A stretch of 64,000 bases of DNA from the NCBI RefSeq assembly GCF_030378205.1, contig NZ_CP127385.1:5124001-5188000 (forward strand), given 5' to 3'. The stretch comes from Bradyrhizobium sp. NP1. GTDB lineage: Bacteria > Pseudomonadota > Alphaproteobacteria > Rhizobiales > Xanthobacteraceae. The notes under the pieces were generated by a model that was not told the origin of the DNA, searched no databases, and saw nothing but the letters and a program-made list of their open reading frames with translations. Position numbers and translations under genes: made by a program. This document shows positions 16,601 through 24,741 of the stretch, one piece after another; position 1 is the stretch's first letter; every line of letters begins with the position of its first letter.

Positions 16601-19600
16601 TGATGATGAGCGGCGACGACAGTGCAACATTGACGCTGTCCGGAAGCGCGGCGGCCGTGAACACGCTGCTGGCGGGGCTGACCTATGCGCCGACCAACGA
16701 GTACGAAGGCTCCGACACGCTGCATCTGTCGGTGACGTCGAGCGACGGCTCCAACACCTACCCGACGGCGGCAACCGCCTCGACCGCGATCACGGTGAGG
16801 CCGGTTGCCGACCCGCCGACTGCAAGCGCGCCTGCGAGGCTGACGCTCAGCGAGGATGCCATTGGCGTGGCGGTTGCCGGGGTGAGCGTTGGGCCGCTTG
16901 CGGAGGACAATGACGACACGGTGAGTGCGACGCTGACGGTATCGCATGGGACGCTGCATGTCGGCAGCCTGGGCGGGGTCACGGTGAGCGGCGACGACTG
17001 TGCGACCCTGACGCTGTCGGGAAGCGCGGCGGCCGTGAACACGCTGCTGGCGGGGCTGACCTACACGCCGAACGACGAGTACGATGGCTCCGACGCGCTG
17101 CATCTGTCGGTGACGTCGCGCGACGGCGCCAACACCTATCCGACACAGGCGACGGCGGCGACGGCAATAACAGTCATCGAGAATTCGGAGTCCTTGATAG
17201 TAGGCGGACCAGGGCCAACGCTCGACTGGAACAACCCGGCCAACTGGAGCCGCGGGTTCATTCCCACCCTGGGCACCGACGTAACCATCAACGCGCCTTC
17301 CAACTACACGGTCGTCATCACGGGAACACCGGACGCCCAGGCGGCCTCGCTCACGATACCGCATGGCGCGGCATCAACGGACATCAAGGTCAGCGGAACC
17401 CTGCAGCTCGACGGCGACATCAATATAAGCGACTCGGGGAAACTCGAGAATGACGGGACATTGGAGGAAGCAGCCAACGCCACTTTCACCGGCCCTATCA
17501 CCAACAACGGCACGATCATCGTCGATCCGAATGTTGGCCTCGACGTAACAGGCACCATTACCGGAAGCGGAAAGTTCTGGATCAACAGCGGGGCCACGCT
17601 CGAGTTTGCCCTTGGCAGCAAGGTTGCTCCGGGCACGACCGACAGCCAGACCATCTACTTCGAGCAGGGCGCGGGCAAGCTGGTCATCGATGACTGGGGA
17701 AAATTCGCAGGCGTCATCACCGGCACCGACATCGGCACGCACCTCACGTTAACCGATTTGATCGACCTCACGCAGCTTCCCTACGTGGGTGGAAGCATGT
17801 CCGTCTCGGTCGCGTACAACTCGGGCACCAACATCAGCACGATGACCTTCAGTGATGGCATCAGTGCAAATAACGTGACACTGCATTTGTCCGGGAACTA
17901 CACCGGCGCCTCCTGGACCTTCACCAGCATCGACGGAGGCGCCGGCACCGAGATCCGCGACCCCCCGGCGGATTCCGGCATCATGACCAGCTCGATGGTC
18001 GAGACTGGCGGTGCGACGCCCGGCACGCCGATCGCAACCGGCACGCCCACCGATAACGAGGTCGACATCAGGCCCAACACCATCACGACGGCGAGGCCGC
18101 CGACCAACAGCGCTAGCGGCACCGGCACTTTCACGATGACGGCGGCCGGTGTGTGGACCTACACGCTCGACAGCAGCGCCAGCGTCGTAAACGCGTTCAA
18201 TACCGACAACACACTGACCGGCATCTTCTCGGTGACCGCCATTGGCGGCACCACACAGGCGGTAACGGCAGATTCCAACGCGGCCCAATTCAAGACCATT
18301 ACGGATTTTGTCTCGGGATCTGAAAAGATCGATTTGACGGCGTTGGGCGCGCTTGACTCTGCTGTCCTGGCGTTGACCCCTACAGGCGCGTCTGTGCCGG
18401 CGCATACCATCGCCTGGCGCGCTGACAGCGGTGCGAACGAAACGATTGTATATGTCAATCCGACGGACCAAGCCCTGAGCATTGGCAGTTCCGGCCTCCT
18501 GGAAATCCATGTACAGGGGATTACGACCCTTCACGCGTCGGATTTCGTCCTCGCGCCGGCGATGGAGACCACCGTCGTTGCAGCCGGCGACCCGTTAGAT
18601 CCGGCCATAACGACGCACAACGATGCGACTGTCGTCGCAACGACCACCACCGACGTTTCGTCCGACACGACCGTCAGCAAAGCGCTCCTCGCCGACTGGA
18701 ACGGGACGGCGCAAACAACCAACATCAGCGACAGTTTCGACGCCACTCGGGACCACATTCACTCAATCGACCATGTGAAGTTGGCCAGCCTCGACCAAGG
18801 CGTGACGCCCGCGAAAGACAGCGCTGACGGTGCGGTGACAACGCTGCCAGCCGGACCATCAATCGAACTGCCGCACGTTACCGTGACGGCGCCGATGCAG
18901 ACCGGTTCCATACTCGATCAGAAACCGGTTCTCGACAGTACCGCTGCGACGACGGTCAACCACGGAGCTGAGACAAATAGTCCAACACCGGCCGCCGGCG
19001 GCGCGATCGTACCGTCCAACAGCGATGAGAAGGTCAATTCTGGAAAGAACTCCGTCGACAACGACGATGATGGAGGAGTGCCCCCGAAAGACGCCGGTTC
19101 GGTAGAGGCCGACCATCATGCCCATACAAACGATATCGGTTCAGAGATCGTATTCAACCAGGCACACCTGCAGGCACACCTGAATGCGTCGGAGCGTGGC
19201 GACGACAATCGTTGGATCACGAGCGAGGCGAGCGAACACGACGCCTCGCCGAAGCATGACGCCGGCGTGCATGGCATCGAGCCGTCCTCGACAGCGCATG
19301 AGGTGTTTGAGGGGACTGCGGGCGGGCATGGAGACTCGTTCCATTTCAAGGACGAGATTCTGGGTCTTAAAGGTTCAGGCGTCATTGACGTTGCGGAGCC
19401 CGACCCAATCCCGGCGTCCGTCAGTCACCATGAAGACGCCGGCGAAGCTCACGGATCGCCGGTGACTTCGGAAGAAGGCGGGAACGCCGGTACGCCCGGG
19501 GACTCATTCCACTTCAAGGACAAGATCCCCGGCTCCAAAGGTTCAGCCGTCATCGATCTCACGGAGCTCGATCACGTCCCAGCGTCGATCGACCATCCCG

Positions 19601-19752
19601 AACGCGCTGCTGGCGCTCACGGATCGCCGGCGCTTGCAGAGGGAGCGCACGCAACGGAGCTTCCGCTGCCGGAGCAGCACCCGGATGACCCCTTCCACGT
19701 GGTTGCGAACCATGCGGGGGTCACCCATGTGCACCACGATCTGGTGCTCTGA
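13627..19752 (+). CDS. Giant repeat protein: FecR domain, Ig-like and cadherin-like repeats, serralysin-like tail
   Basis: About 2041 residues from a TTG at 13627; the first ATG is at 13786 (residue 54), so the true start is uncertain. Order: FecR-like domain (about 73-185); hydrophobic segment LAGGFGMLSLAALTFAMM; a proline run (about 346-354); two Bap-type Ig-like repeats (about 353-570) each with VDETPPT; less regular cadherin-like units; three 126-residue tandem repeats (807-1184); a beta-helix-like segment from DWNNPANWSRG; a region with ITDFVSGSEKIDLTAL resembling the serralysin C-terminal domain; then an acidic His-rich tail with two DSFHFKD repeats. There is no N-terminal signal peptide, which fits type I secretion, but no transporter gene is nearby. 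It is probably a surface adhesin or matrix protein. Confidence 0.8.
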   Translation: MLNWFDWIRTFSAGKPRAASAKIFLIPWRGRARAKTLRHHAGPELTQQARSRPMLVASGVEFSGEREFAGEFPPVIGTIQMVAGGVTIERASCIAVQIAVGDPVCQDDVIETAADGRIGIRFIDGTVFNLSGDARVVLGEFICESDGTSRSASLTVTRGTFAFVAGQLAKSGALSVDTPFGSIRSRTLAGGFGMLSLAALTFAMMKEVQAADPNVTLLDDDNITYKHFDHGVFELVTKEPIPRHIIVEDPGETIVLNRIGSSVSVNQVANSAARMDELQVAQQDALANFAKGFGHTGSSAYPFLSPEELPQPINFIQPDEPAAQEALPVILPATFTVPDSLIVRVPPPPPPPPPTLEITGIAGQIGVTTNNIINASQANAGVQITGTTSGVENGRIVAITITDSSNHVVYSNTATVTNNTWLIQVSPADAKALGDGIYTVIADVSNAAGSSAEASHEIRVDETPPTIAIDGIGHNNVVNTNVASAGFAITGTVLDAENGQPVTVKIVDSSGHVVDTFATTLANNAWSVNITSTDAKLLHDGSYTVTADVSDTAGNPAPEATQAITVDETPPTVTWLPQAESGVEGTTIALGRITATPNSLPGHSDNVQSLVVSGIPVGAVLTDCANSFLATSGNTSIDVKSWNLSNLKIIPPNDTNFILTVTATDQDANTASASELVTVTPLPPDVDPVAAHGNEDTAIALNLGVTARSLSGANGDTSPNSLDTLVVSDIPLGATLSDGTGLPSHSFTATADNSSHDVASWNLSSLKITPPAEFEGCFTLTIAATERDSEGNISATATATEVVTVAPVAEPPTAKAPATLTLNENATGVAVAGVSVGPPAEDSDDTVRATLTVSHGTLHVGSLDGVTVTGDDCATLSLSGSAAAVNTLLAGLNYRPITGYEGSDTLHLSVTSSDGSNTYPMAATASTAIAVNPVAEPPTASAPEALTLNEDATGVAVAGVKVGPPAEDNDDTVSATLTVSHGTLHVGSPGGVMMSGDDSATLTLSGSAAAVNTLLAGLTYAPTNEYEGSDTLHLSVTSSDGSNTYPTAATASTAITVRPVADPPTASAPARLTLSEDAIGVAVAGVSVGPLAEDNDDTVSATLTVSHGTLHVGSLGGVTVSGDDCATLTLSGSAAAVNTLLAGLTYTPNDEYDGSDALHLSVTSRDGANTYPTQATAATAITVIENSESLIVGGPGPTLDWNNPANWSRGFIPTLGTDVTINAPSNYTVVITGTPDAQAASLTIPHGAASTDIKVSGTLQLDGDINISDSGKLENDGTLEEAANATFTGPITNNGTIIVDPNVGLDVTGTITGSGKFWINSGATLEFALGSKVAPGTTDSQTIYFEQGAGKLVIDDWGKFAGVITGTDIGTHLTLTDLIDLTQLPYVGGSMSVSVAYNSGTNISTMTFSDGISANNVTLHLSGNYTGASWTFTSIDGGAGTEIRDPPADSGIMTSSMVETGGATPGTPIATGTPTDNEVDIRPNTITTARPPTNSASGTGTFTMTAAGVWTYTLDSSASVVNAFNTDNTLTGIFSVTAIGGTTQAVTADSNAAQFKTITDFVSGSEKIDLTALGALDSAVLALTPTGASVPAHTIAWRADSGANETIVYVNPTDQALSIGSSGLLEIHVQGITTLHASDFVLAPAMETTVVAAGDPLDPAITTHNDATVVATTTTDVSSDTTVSKALLADWNGTAQTTNISDSFDATRDHIHSIDHVKLASLDQGVTPAKDSADGAVTTLPAGPSIELPHVTVTAPMQTGSILDQKPVLDSTAATTVNHGAETNSPTPAAGGAIVPSNSDEKVNSGKNSVDNDDDGGVPPKDAGSVEADHHAHTNDIGSEIVFNQAHLQAHLNASERGDDNRWITSEASEHDASPKHDAGVHGIEPSSTAHEVFEGTAGGHGDSFHFKDEILGLKGSGVIDVAEPDPIPASVSHHEDAGEAHGSPVTSEEGGNAGTPGDSFHFKDKIPGSKGSAVIDLTELDHVPASIDHPERAAGAHGSPALAEGAHATELPLPEQHPDDPFHVVANHAGVTHVHHDLVL
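16045..17178 (+). repeat. Three tandem 378-bp coding repeats
   Basis: Units start at 16045, 16423 and 16801, each exactly 378 bp (126 residues) and beginning PVA(E/D)PPTA. Each contains GVAVAGV, VSHGTLHVGS and GSAAAVNTLLAGL. They are near-identical at the DNA level over long stretches, which indicates recent duplication or gene conversion. The unit type resembles a cadherin-like or filamin-like extracellular domain. Confidence 0.9.
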
Positions 19753-19903
19753 AGCGGCCTTGCCCTGGCGCCCTGCCCTTCAATTTGCAGCGGGAGCCGG
19801 ACAACCGGGTCGACTTCAACGCGCAGCGCCGCACGCCAAAGCCAAGCGCATCGTTCTATCGAGAGACGATCGCGCGAAACGCCGTAGCTTGATCCGGAAT
19901 TCG

Positions 19904-21208
19904 TCAATCCTTGCGCAGCCCCCTCCCCATCGCCTCGTAGATTATCGTTTTCAGGTTCAGTTGGATCCGGCCACCCTGTGTGGGCGACATCACCATGAAG
20001 ATTCCAAACATGTCGTCCACGGGGTCGACGAAATAGAAACTGCCGCCGGCGCCGTCCCAACGGTATTCACCGAGTGGCCAGTTCGTATTCGGAGGTGGCG
20101 AGGTGCGCACGGCGAAGCCAAGACCGAAGCCGCTGGTGGGGTTCGGAAAATAGAAGGGATCATGAATGATCCCGGTCTCCGGCCCAATCTGGTCCGACGT
20201 CATCAGCGCGACCGTCTCACGCTTGAGGTATCGCTTGCCGTCCAGTTCACCTCCATTCAGCAGCATTTGCAGGAAGCGGGCGTAGTCCCCTATCGTCGAG
20301 ACAAGGCCCGCTCCACCGGACTCCCAGCGCCGCGGTATCACAGGATCGAGGATTCCGGCGACTCGAGAGCGATCGACAGGAAATCCCCTGGCGATCAGCG
20401 GCCACTTCGCTTTATCCGCGACATAATACGCAGTGTCGGACATGCCGAGCGGATCGAACAATCTCTGCTTTTCAAATTGATACAGCGTCTGCCCGGAGAC
20501 CACTTCGATGACACGGCCAAGCACGTCGGTCGAATGGCCGTAATTCCAGCGCGTTGCGGGCTGATCGGCAAGTGGCAGCACTGCGATCCGGTCGGCAAAG
20601 TCGGCGTTATTGAATTCCCCTGCGTACAATAGAGGATTCGCATAGAGCTTCTGCACTTGGGTCTCCCCGAAGAAGCCGTAGGTGATACCCGAGGTGTGCC
20701 GCAATAGATCCCTGATCGTAATCGGGCGTTTCAACGGCTCGAGCTTGAGCGGATACTTTCCCGCTTCATCGGAAATATCGACGCCGACCTTGGCGTTCGC
20801 AAAGGAATGAATGTAGTTCGACACGGAATCGTCGAGAGCCAACTTGCCTTCGTCGACCAGCATCATTGCCGCAACCGACGTGACGGCCTTCGACATCGAA
20901 TAGATCTGGAAAATCGTGTCCGGCGTCATCGGCAGCCCTGTGTCGGGGTCCCGCACGCCGAAGCATTCGAAATCAACTGGCTTGCCGTGTTGTTGGATCA
21001 GCAGGATGCCCCCGGGAATCTTGCCGGTCGTGATCTCATAGCGAATGGCGTCGCCAAGCCGCTTCGGGGCCGCGGGTGAAAGACTTCCTATAGCCGGCGT
21101 TCGGGATTCGGCGCGCAGCTCAAACGCCCAGCCGACGACCAGGGAAATCGCGAACACTGCTGCGGCAAGCCAGCGCAGTGCGGTGCTTTCAGTTTGCCAT
21201 CGCTTCAT
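19904..21208 (-). CDS. Secreted beta-lactamase-family serine hydrolase
   Basis: A 434-residue protein with an N-terminal membrane or signal segment (WLAAAVFAISLVVGWAF). The class C / DD-peptidase fold is indicated by the nucleophile motif SMSK (Ser-x-x-Lys, about residue 104), the Tyr motif YGHS and a Gly-rich third element GAGGSFYF in place of KTG. DLLRHTSGI and LGMSDTAYYV are typical of the beta-lactamase-related esterase group. Substrate unknown: it may be an esterase, a D-aminopeptidase or a peptidoglycan enzyme. Its first codons overlap the end of the truncated paralogue by 20 bp. No clear ribosome site precedes 21208. Confidence 0.85.
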   Translation of the reverse strand: MKRWQTESTALRWLAAAVFAISLVVGWAFELRAESRTPAIGSLSPAAPKRLGDAIRYEITTGKIPGGILLIQQHGKPVDFECFGVRDPDTGLPMTPDTIFQIYSMSKAVTSVAAMMLVDEGKLALDDSVSNYIHSFANAKVGVDISDEAGKYPLKLEPLKRPITIRDLLRHTSGITYGFFGETQVQKLYANPLLYAGEFNNADFADRIAVLPLADQPATRWNYGHSTDVLGRVIEVVSGQTLYQFEKQRLFDPLGMSDTAYYVADKAKWPLIARGFPVDRSRVAGILDPVIPRRWESGGAGLVSTIGDYARFLQMLLNGGELDGKRYLKRETVALMTSDQIGPETGIIHDPFYFPNPTSGFGLGFAVRTSPPPNTNWPLGEYRWDGAGGSFYFVDPVDDMFGIFMVMSPTQGGRIQLNLKTIIYEAMGRGLRKD

Positions 21209-21542
21209 AGACGAGCAGCTCGAGGGTCCGCTGGATGCTCTGGCGTTCAGGAGGCCTCTGCTCCAGCAGCACGAAGAACGTCTCCTGCTTGCGGTCGATT
21301 ACCATATAGCAGCCCCTGGCGCCGTCCCATTTAAGCTCGCCCAGCGATCCCGGCGGTGGCGGCTTGGCGTTGCCGGGATCGGTGCGCACGGCAAGCCCGA
21401 GCCCGATGCCAAAGCCGTCCCCGGGGAAATAGAGAAAATCACGCTCAACGCCGGAGCCCTTGCACGCGAGCGGAAGAAAAAACAGCGTCAGCTCCAACGA
21501 TAGGGACAGAAATCGACCCGCGCGAGAACGGGAACGGAACAT
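21189..21542 (-). pseudogene. Truncated paralogue of the beta-lactamase-family hydrolase
   Basis: A 117-residue frame whose last ~80 residues parallel the C-terminus of the neighbouring hydrolase: DFLYFPGDGFGIGLGLAVRT corresponds to DPFYFPNPTSGFGLGFAVRT, then GELKWDGARG to GEYRWDGAGG, and LELLVYEAM to LKTIIYEAM. The catalytic SxxK and Tyr motifs are absent. The first ~35 residues (SRAGRFLSLSLELTLFFLPLAC) have no counterpart and look like new sequence. It is therefore a 3' remnant of a tandem duplicate, possibly still translated. The break lies only about 70 bp from the tRNA-Leu gene that carries the integrated element. Confidence 0.72.
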
Positions 21543-21615
21543 GATTTGGAAAACCCGGCGGGGATTTTGGAAAACCTTTGCCGCAAAAATCGAAAAAGAT
21601 TAGGAATATCAAAGC

Positions 21616-21702
21616 GCGGACGTGGCGGAACTGGTAGACGCAAGGGACTTAAAATCCCTCGATGGCAACGTCGTGTGGGTTCGAGTCCCACCGCCCGCAC
21701 CA
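21616..21702 (+). tRNA. tRNA-Leu (anticodon TAA)
   Basis: An 87-nt gene with encoded CCA. The acceptor 5' strand is GCGGACG, the D arm is typical of Leu, the anticodon stem AGGGA/TCCCT encloses a loop with TAA, a long variable arm follows (class II) and the T arm is GTGGG-TTCGAGT-CCCAC. The 3' acceptor strand is CGCCCGC, which leaves an A-C mismatch at pair 5-68. The last 19 nt are duplicated at 39376-39394, marking the attachment site of the integrated element. Confidence 0.95.
21684..21702 (+). other. attL: attL core (19 bp, in tRNA-Leu 3' end)
   Basis: AGTCCCACCGCCCGCACCA forms the 3' side of the T stem, the acceptor strand and CCA of tRNA-Leu. It is identical to the copy at 39376-39394. 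Integration restores an intact tRNA gene on this side, as is usual for tyrosine integrases that use tRNA genes. Confidence 0.9.
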
Positions 21703-21752
21703 GCATAAATTTTCAAACAATATCATATACTTCGCTTGGTATTGTCAGGTTG

Positions 21753-21788
21753 TTTTGTAGCATGAAAGTGGACACGATTTTGTAGCAT
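21753..21788 (+). repeat. Left-end pair of TTTTGTAGCAT sites
   Basis: TTTTGTAGCAT occurs at 21753-21763 and again at 21778-21788, with GTGGACACGA between them. The same motif occurs in the same orientation at 39293-39303 and, as TTTTGTAGCA, at 39360-39369 inside the right end. Their position next to the att cores suggests arm-type integrase sites or excisionase sites. This is inference from position and repetition. Confidence 0.65.
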
Positions 21789-21996
21789 CTGAAACATCTG
21801 TCGCACGACTAATATTGTAGTTGTAACAATGACTTATGTATAAAAACAGTTGCAGCAGTCTTTTTTCTGATTCATACTGGTTGGCGTGAACGATCTCTTC
21901 GCGCCTTCGCGCGCTGAAGACTCTTCTCAAGCAACAGCGGGGAACCACCAACAACGCGGCTGCAATCCGGCAGCCACGGCAGCCCCCTTTTGTTTG

Positions 21997-23244
21997 ATGG
22001 CACAGTTCAGTTCGAAGTTCAGACAGCTACTCGGTATCGAAAAGAAGGCCAGCCTCGCCGCGCCCGACGCATTCCTGCTCGACCTGTTCGGCGCAACGGG
22101 CACCAACGCCGGAATTCAGGTATCGCCGCGCACGGCCATGCGCTGCGCGCCCGTCCATTGCGCTGTCCGCACGATCGCTGAAGCCATCGGCCAGCTTCCA
22201 GTTGCCGTCTACAAGCGCGGAACCAACGGCGAGAAAGAGCCCGCGCCTGATCACCCTGTTCAGCGCCTGCTACAGGACGCGGCGAATAGCTTCACCCCAG
22301 CCGGTCAATTCCGCGAAGACGTCACACAAGACGCTGCGCTGTATCCGTATGGCGGCTTCGCCCATATCGGGCGCGCCTCCGACGGCCGCGTCGTGGAGCT
22401 TGTGCGGATCGACCCGGAACAATCGAGCATCATCATCGACTACGTGAACCTTGAGCCGATTTACGCTTATCGGCAGGTAAGCAACGGCACCGGCAACGTC
22501 ACGACGCAACGGGTCGATGCCGAAAACATCCTCCATATCCCCTCCCCGTCATTGCAACGGCTAGGAATGGTCAACGAGGCGCGCGAAGCCATCGCGCTCG
22601 CCGTCGTCCTTGAGCAACATGCGGCGCGCCTGTTCGGCAATTCCGCGCGGCCTAGCGGCGTCCTCAGCTTGAAGCGTAACGGCACCAACGCCACTACGCT
22701 GGACAACATCAAGGCCATCTGGAACGCCGCGCACGGAAGCGGCAAGAGCGGCGGCACGGCGATCCTGCCCGACGATGTTAGTTGGCAGCAAGTCGTTCTC
22801 AATTCAGTCGATGCACAGTTCCACGAAATGCGCCGCTTCGCGATTGCGGAGATCGCGCGTTTCTGGCGCGTGCCGCTCCACATGATGAGCGAGCTTGAGC
22901 GCGCGACCTTCAAGAATGCCGAGCAACTTGGCTCCGAATTCTTGACCTACACTTTGCTGCCGTGGATTCGGCGCTGGGAAGGCGAACTGAATTTGAAGCT
23001 CTTCACCGAGGAAGAGCGTGGCACCTACTCCGTCGAATTCGACACCGACGCCATCATTCGCGCCGACATGCTCGCACGCATCGAGTCACTTTCGGTCGCT
23101 GTTAGCTCGCGCATCCTCAATCCAAATGAGGCGCGCCGGATGGGCTTTGGCCTCCCCGGCTACAAGGGCGGCGAGGAATACGTCAACCCGAACACGACCA
23201 GCCCGCACGCTCAACCGCGTCTTATTGGAGGTGTCAACCCATGA
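21997..23244 (+). CDS. Phage portal protein, HK97 family
   Basis: A 415-residue portal protein that forms the dodecameric ring through which DNA enters the capsid. Recognisable segments are PRTAMRCAPVHCAVRTIAEA, IGQLPVAVYKR, LLQDAANSFTPAGQF, WNAAHGSGKSGGTAILPD and a C-terminal ILNPNEARRMGFGLPGY that is characteristic of HK97-type portals. I prefer the ATG at 21997; an in-frame GTG at 21886 adds 37 residues of no portal character, and neither has a strong ribosome site. It is the first gene of the structural block, with no terminase before it. Its stop overlaps the next start as ATGA. Confidence 0.92.
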   Translation: MAQFSSKFRQLLGIEKKASLAAPDAFLLDLFGATGTNAGIQVSPRTAMRCAPVHCAVRTIAEAIGQLPVAVYKRGTNGEKEPAPDHPVQRLLQDAANSFTPAGQFREDVTQDAALYPYGGFAHIGRASDGRVVELVRIDPEQSSIIIDYVNLEPIYAYRQVSNGTGNVTTQRVDAENILHIPSPSLQRLGMVNEAREAIALAVVLEQHAARLFGNSARPSGVLSLKRNGTNATTLDNIKAIWNAAHGSGKSGGTAILPDDVSWQQVVLNSVDAQFHEMRRFAIAEIARFWRVPLHMMSELERATFKNAEQLGSEFLTYTLLPWIRRWEGELNLKLFTEEERGTYSVEFDTDAIIRADMLARIESLSVAVSSRILNPNEARRMGFGLPGYKGGEEYVNPNTTSPHAQPRLIGGVNP

Positions 23245-23930
23245 TGCGGACAGTTCACTTACATGGCGCGCTGGGCGAACAGTTTGGCGACAAGCACCGC
23301 TTCGACATCATGACCGCAGCGGAAGCACTGCGCGCAATGAACTGCGCGTTCCCCGGAAAATTCGTCAAAGCGCTCGAAGGCAACGCCTATCGCCTGGTGC
23401 GCGGCGATCCCGACACCGGCATGGACCTCGATCTTGAGCTTATCAATCAGTTCAAGCTTGGCTCTGAGCCTGATCTTCACCTGATCCCGATCGCACATGG
23501 CTCGATGAATGGCCGAACTGCCAAGGGCACGACCAAGGTTGTGCTTGGCGGCGCGCTGATCGGTAGCGCGATCTTCCTCTCTGGCGGCACGCTGGCCGCG
23601 CCGCTCTCCATTGCCGGCATGAGCATTCCCGGACTGACCTATGGGACCGTTGCCGCCGTTGGTCTTGGTCTGGCGCTCTCCGGCGTATCGACCTTGCTGA
23701 CGAAACCGCAAGAACAAGCAGCCTCAAACAACACCAGTGTTGCGGGCGCTCCGAACGTTCAAACCGGCCAGCAGGGCAGCGCCATTCCGTTGGTCTATGG
23801 CGAGGTGTTAGCACCAGGTATTCCAGTCTCGCTCTCGTCAGACACCGAAGACATCAGCGTCTATGCCAACTCGGCTGGATCAATCGAAGCTGCCTTTGGT
23901 CGCGACCCATCCTATTGGAGCGGGTCATGA
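23241..23930 (+). CDS. Lambda tail-assembly protein I-like
   Basis: A 229-residue protein. The N-terminus (VHLHGALGEQFGDKHRFDI, then AAEALRAMNCAFPGKF) matches the ubiquitin-like N-terminal part of lambda tail-tip protein I. A hydrophobic Gly/Ala-rich stretch follows at about 95-155 and then GAPNVQTGQQGSAIPLVYGEV, also typical of family members. In lambda this protein is needed for assembly of the tail tip and sits late in the tail operon. Here it directly follows the portal gene with an ATGA overlap, an unusual position. Confidence 0.83.
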   Translation: MMRTVHLHGALGEQFGDKHRFDIMTAAEALRAMNCAFPGKFVKALEGNAYRLVRGDPDTGMDLDLELINQFKLGSEPDLHLIPIAHGSMNGRTAKGTTKVVLGGALIGSAIFLSGGTLAAPLSIAGMSIPGLTYGTVAAVGLGLALSGVSTLLTKPQEQAASNNTSVAGAPNVQTGQQGSAIPLVYGEVLAPGIPVSLSSDTEDISVYANSAGSIEAAFGRDPSYWSGS

Positions 23931-24253
23931 AGCCGTTCTCCGCATTCTTTGGAGATGCCGAATATCAATTCATGCTCACCTTCGCTCTCGCGGGCGAACT
24001 TGAACAAAAGTGCGGCGCGGGCATCGGCACGATTTGCGCCCGCGTGTTCGCCAAGCACTTCGCTCAATCCGACATCACCGAAACCATTCGCTTGGCGCTG
24101 ATCGGCGGCGGCATGGCACCCAAGCGAGCGGCCGAACTGGTCGCGCTCTACGCGACCGATCGCCCCCTTTCTGAAAGCTATCCCCTCGTCGCGAAGATTC
24201 TCGAACGGCGTTGGTTCGGCAACCCACATGAGACGACCAATGGACAAGCTTGA
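23927..24253 (+). CDS. GTA-type tail assembly chaperone (Phage_TAC_11-like), copy 1
   Basis: A 108-residue protein with the pattern of the gene-transfer-agent family protein: FGDAEYQFMLTFALAGELEQ, KCGAGIGTICARVF, then IRLALIGGGMAPKRAAELV and LVAKILERRWFG. In RcGTA and related siphophages such proteins lie between the tail tube and tape measure genes and are thought to act as tail assembly chaperones. Here it lies between a tail-tip gene and the protease gene. It overlaps the previous gene (ATGA) and the next by 14 nt. A second, diverged member lies at 31491-31841. Confidence 0.78.
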   Translation: MKPFSAFFGDAEYQFMLTFALAGELEQKCGAGIGTICARVFAKHFAQSDITETIRLALIGGGMAPKRAAELVALYATDRPLSESYPLVAKILERRWFGNPHETTNGQA

Positions 24254-24731
24254 GATCAAGGCAACGCTCGGTGTCACCGATGCGGGCGAAATCATCGGCA
24301 CAGCATGGCCGTTCGGCTCGCCCGATAGCGTCGGCGACATCATCGTCAAAGGTGCGTTCGGATCGATCGCGCCGGATATGCCGATGCTGTTCAAGCATAG
24401 CCCATCCGACCTGATCGGTACTTGGACCGAGATCGCAGAAACGCCCGATGGCCTTGTCGTCAAAGGCAAGATGCACATGGAGCAGCCCCGCGCGCGATCC
24501 GTGCTTTCCATGATCAAGAGCGGCCTCGTTGATGGCCTATCGATCGGCTTCAAGACGCTCGCCGCAACCCGGCAGGGTCGCAACCGCGTGATCACTGCGG
24601 TTGATCTCAAAGAAACAAGCATCGTTCCCAATCCAGCCCATCCCAAGGCGCGCATCATCAGCGCCAAGGCGAATGATTCCGCTCTCGCCGTCGCGGAACT
24701 CATCAATCGTTTCGCGGCGGCTCTCACCTAA
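24240..24731 (+). CDS. Prohead maturation protease, HK97 family
   Basis: A 163-residue serine protease of the U35/HK97 prohead type that trims the capsid protein during maturation. It shows GTAWPFGSPDSVGDIIVKGAF, then MLFKHSP with the catalytic His, and DGLSIGF with the catalytic Ser; the VDLKETSIVPNPAHPKA segment is diagnostic. Length agrees with the family. The start MDKLEIKATL at 24240 lies inside the preceding gene. It is followed after 10 bp by the capsid gene, the normal protease-capsid order. Confidence 0.93.
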   Translation: MDKLEIKATLGVTDAGEIIGTAWPFGSPDSVGDIIVKGAFGSIAPDMPMLFKHSPSDLIGTWTEIAETPDGLVVKGKMHMEQPRARSVLSMIKSGLVDGLSIGFKTLAATRQGRNRVITAVDLKETSIVPNPAHPKARIISAKANDSALAVAELINRFAAALT

Positions 24732-24741
24732 CCCAGAGGTA

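Noticed and set aside
16045..17178. Regular repeats considered as a CRISPR-like array
   Set aside because: Units are 378 bp, coding and in frame, without short repeats or unique spacers.
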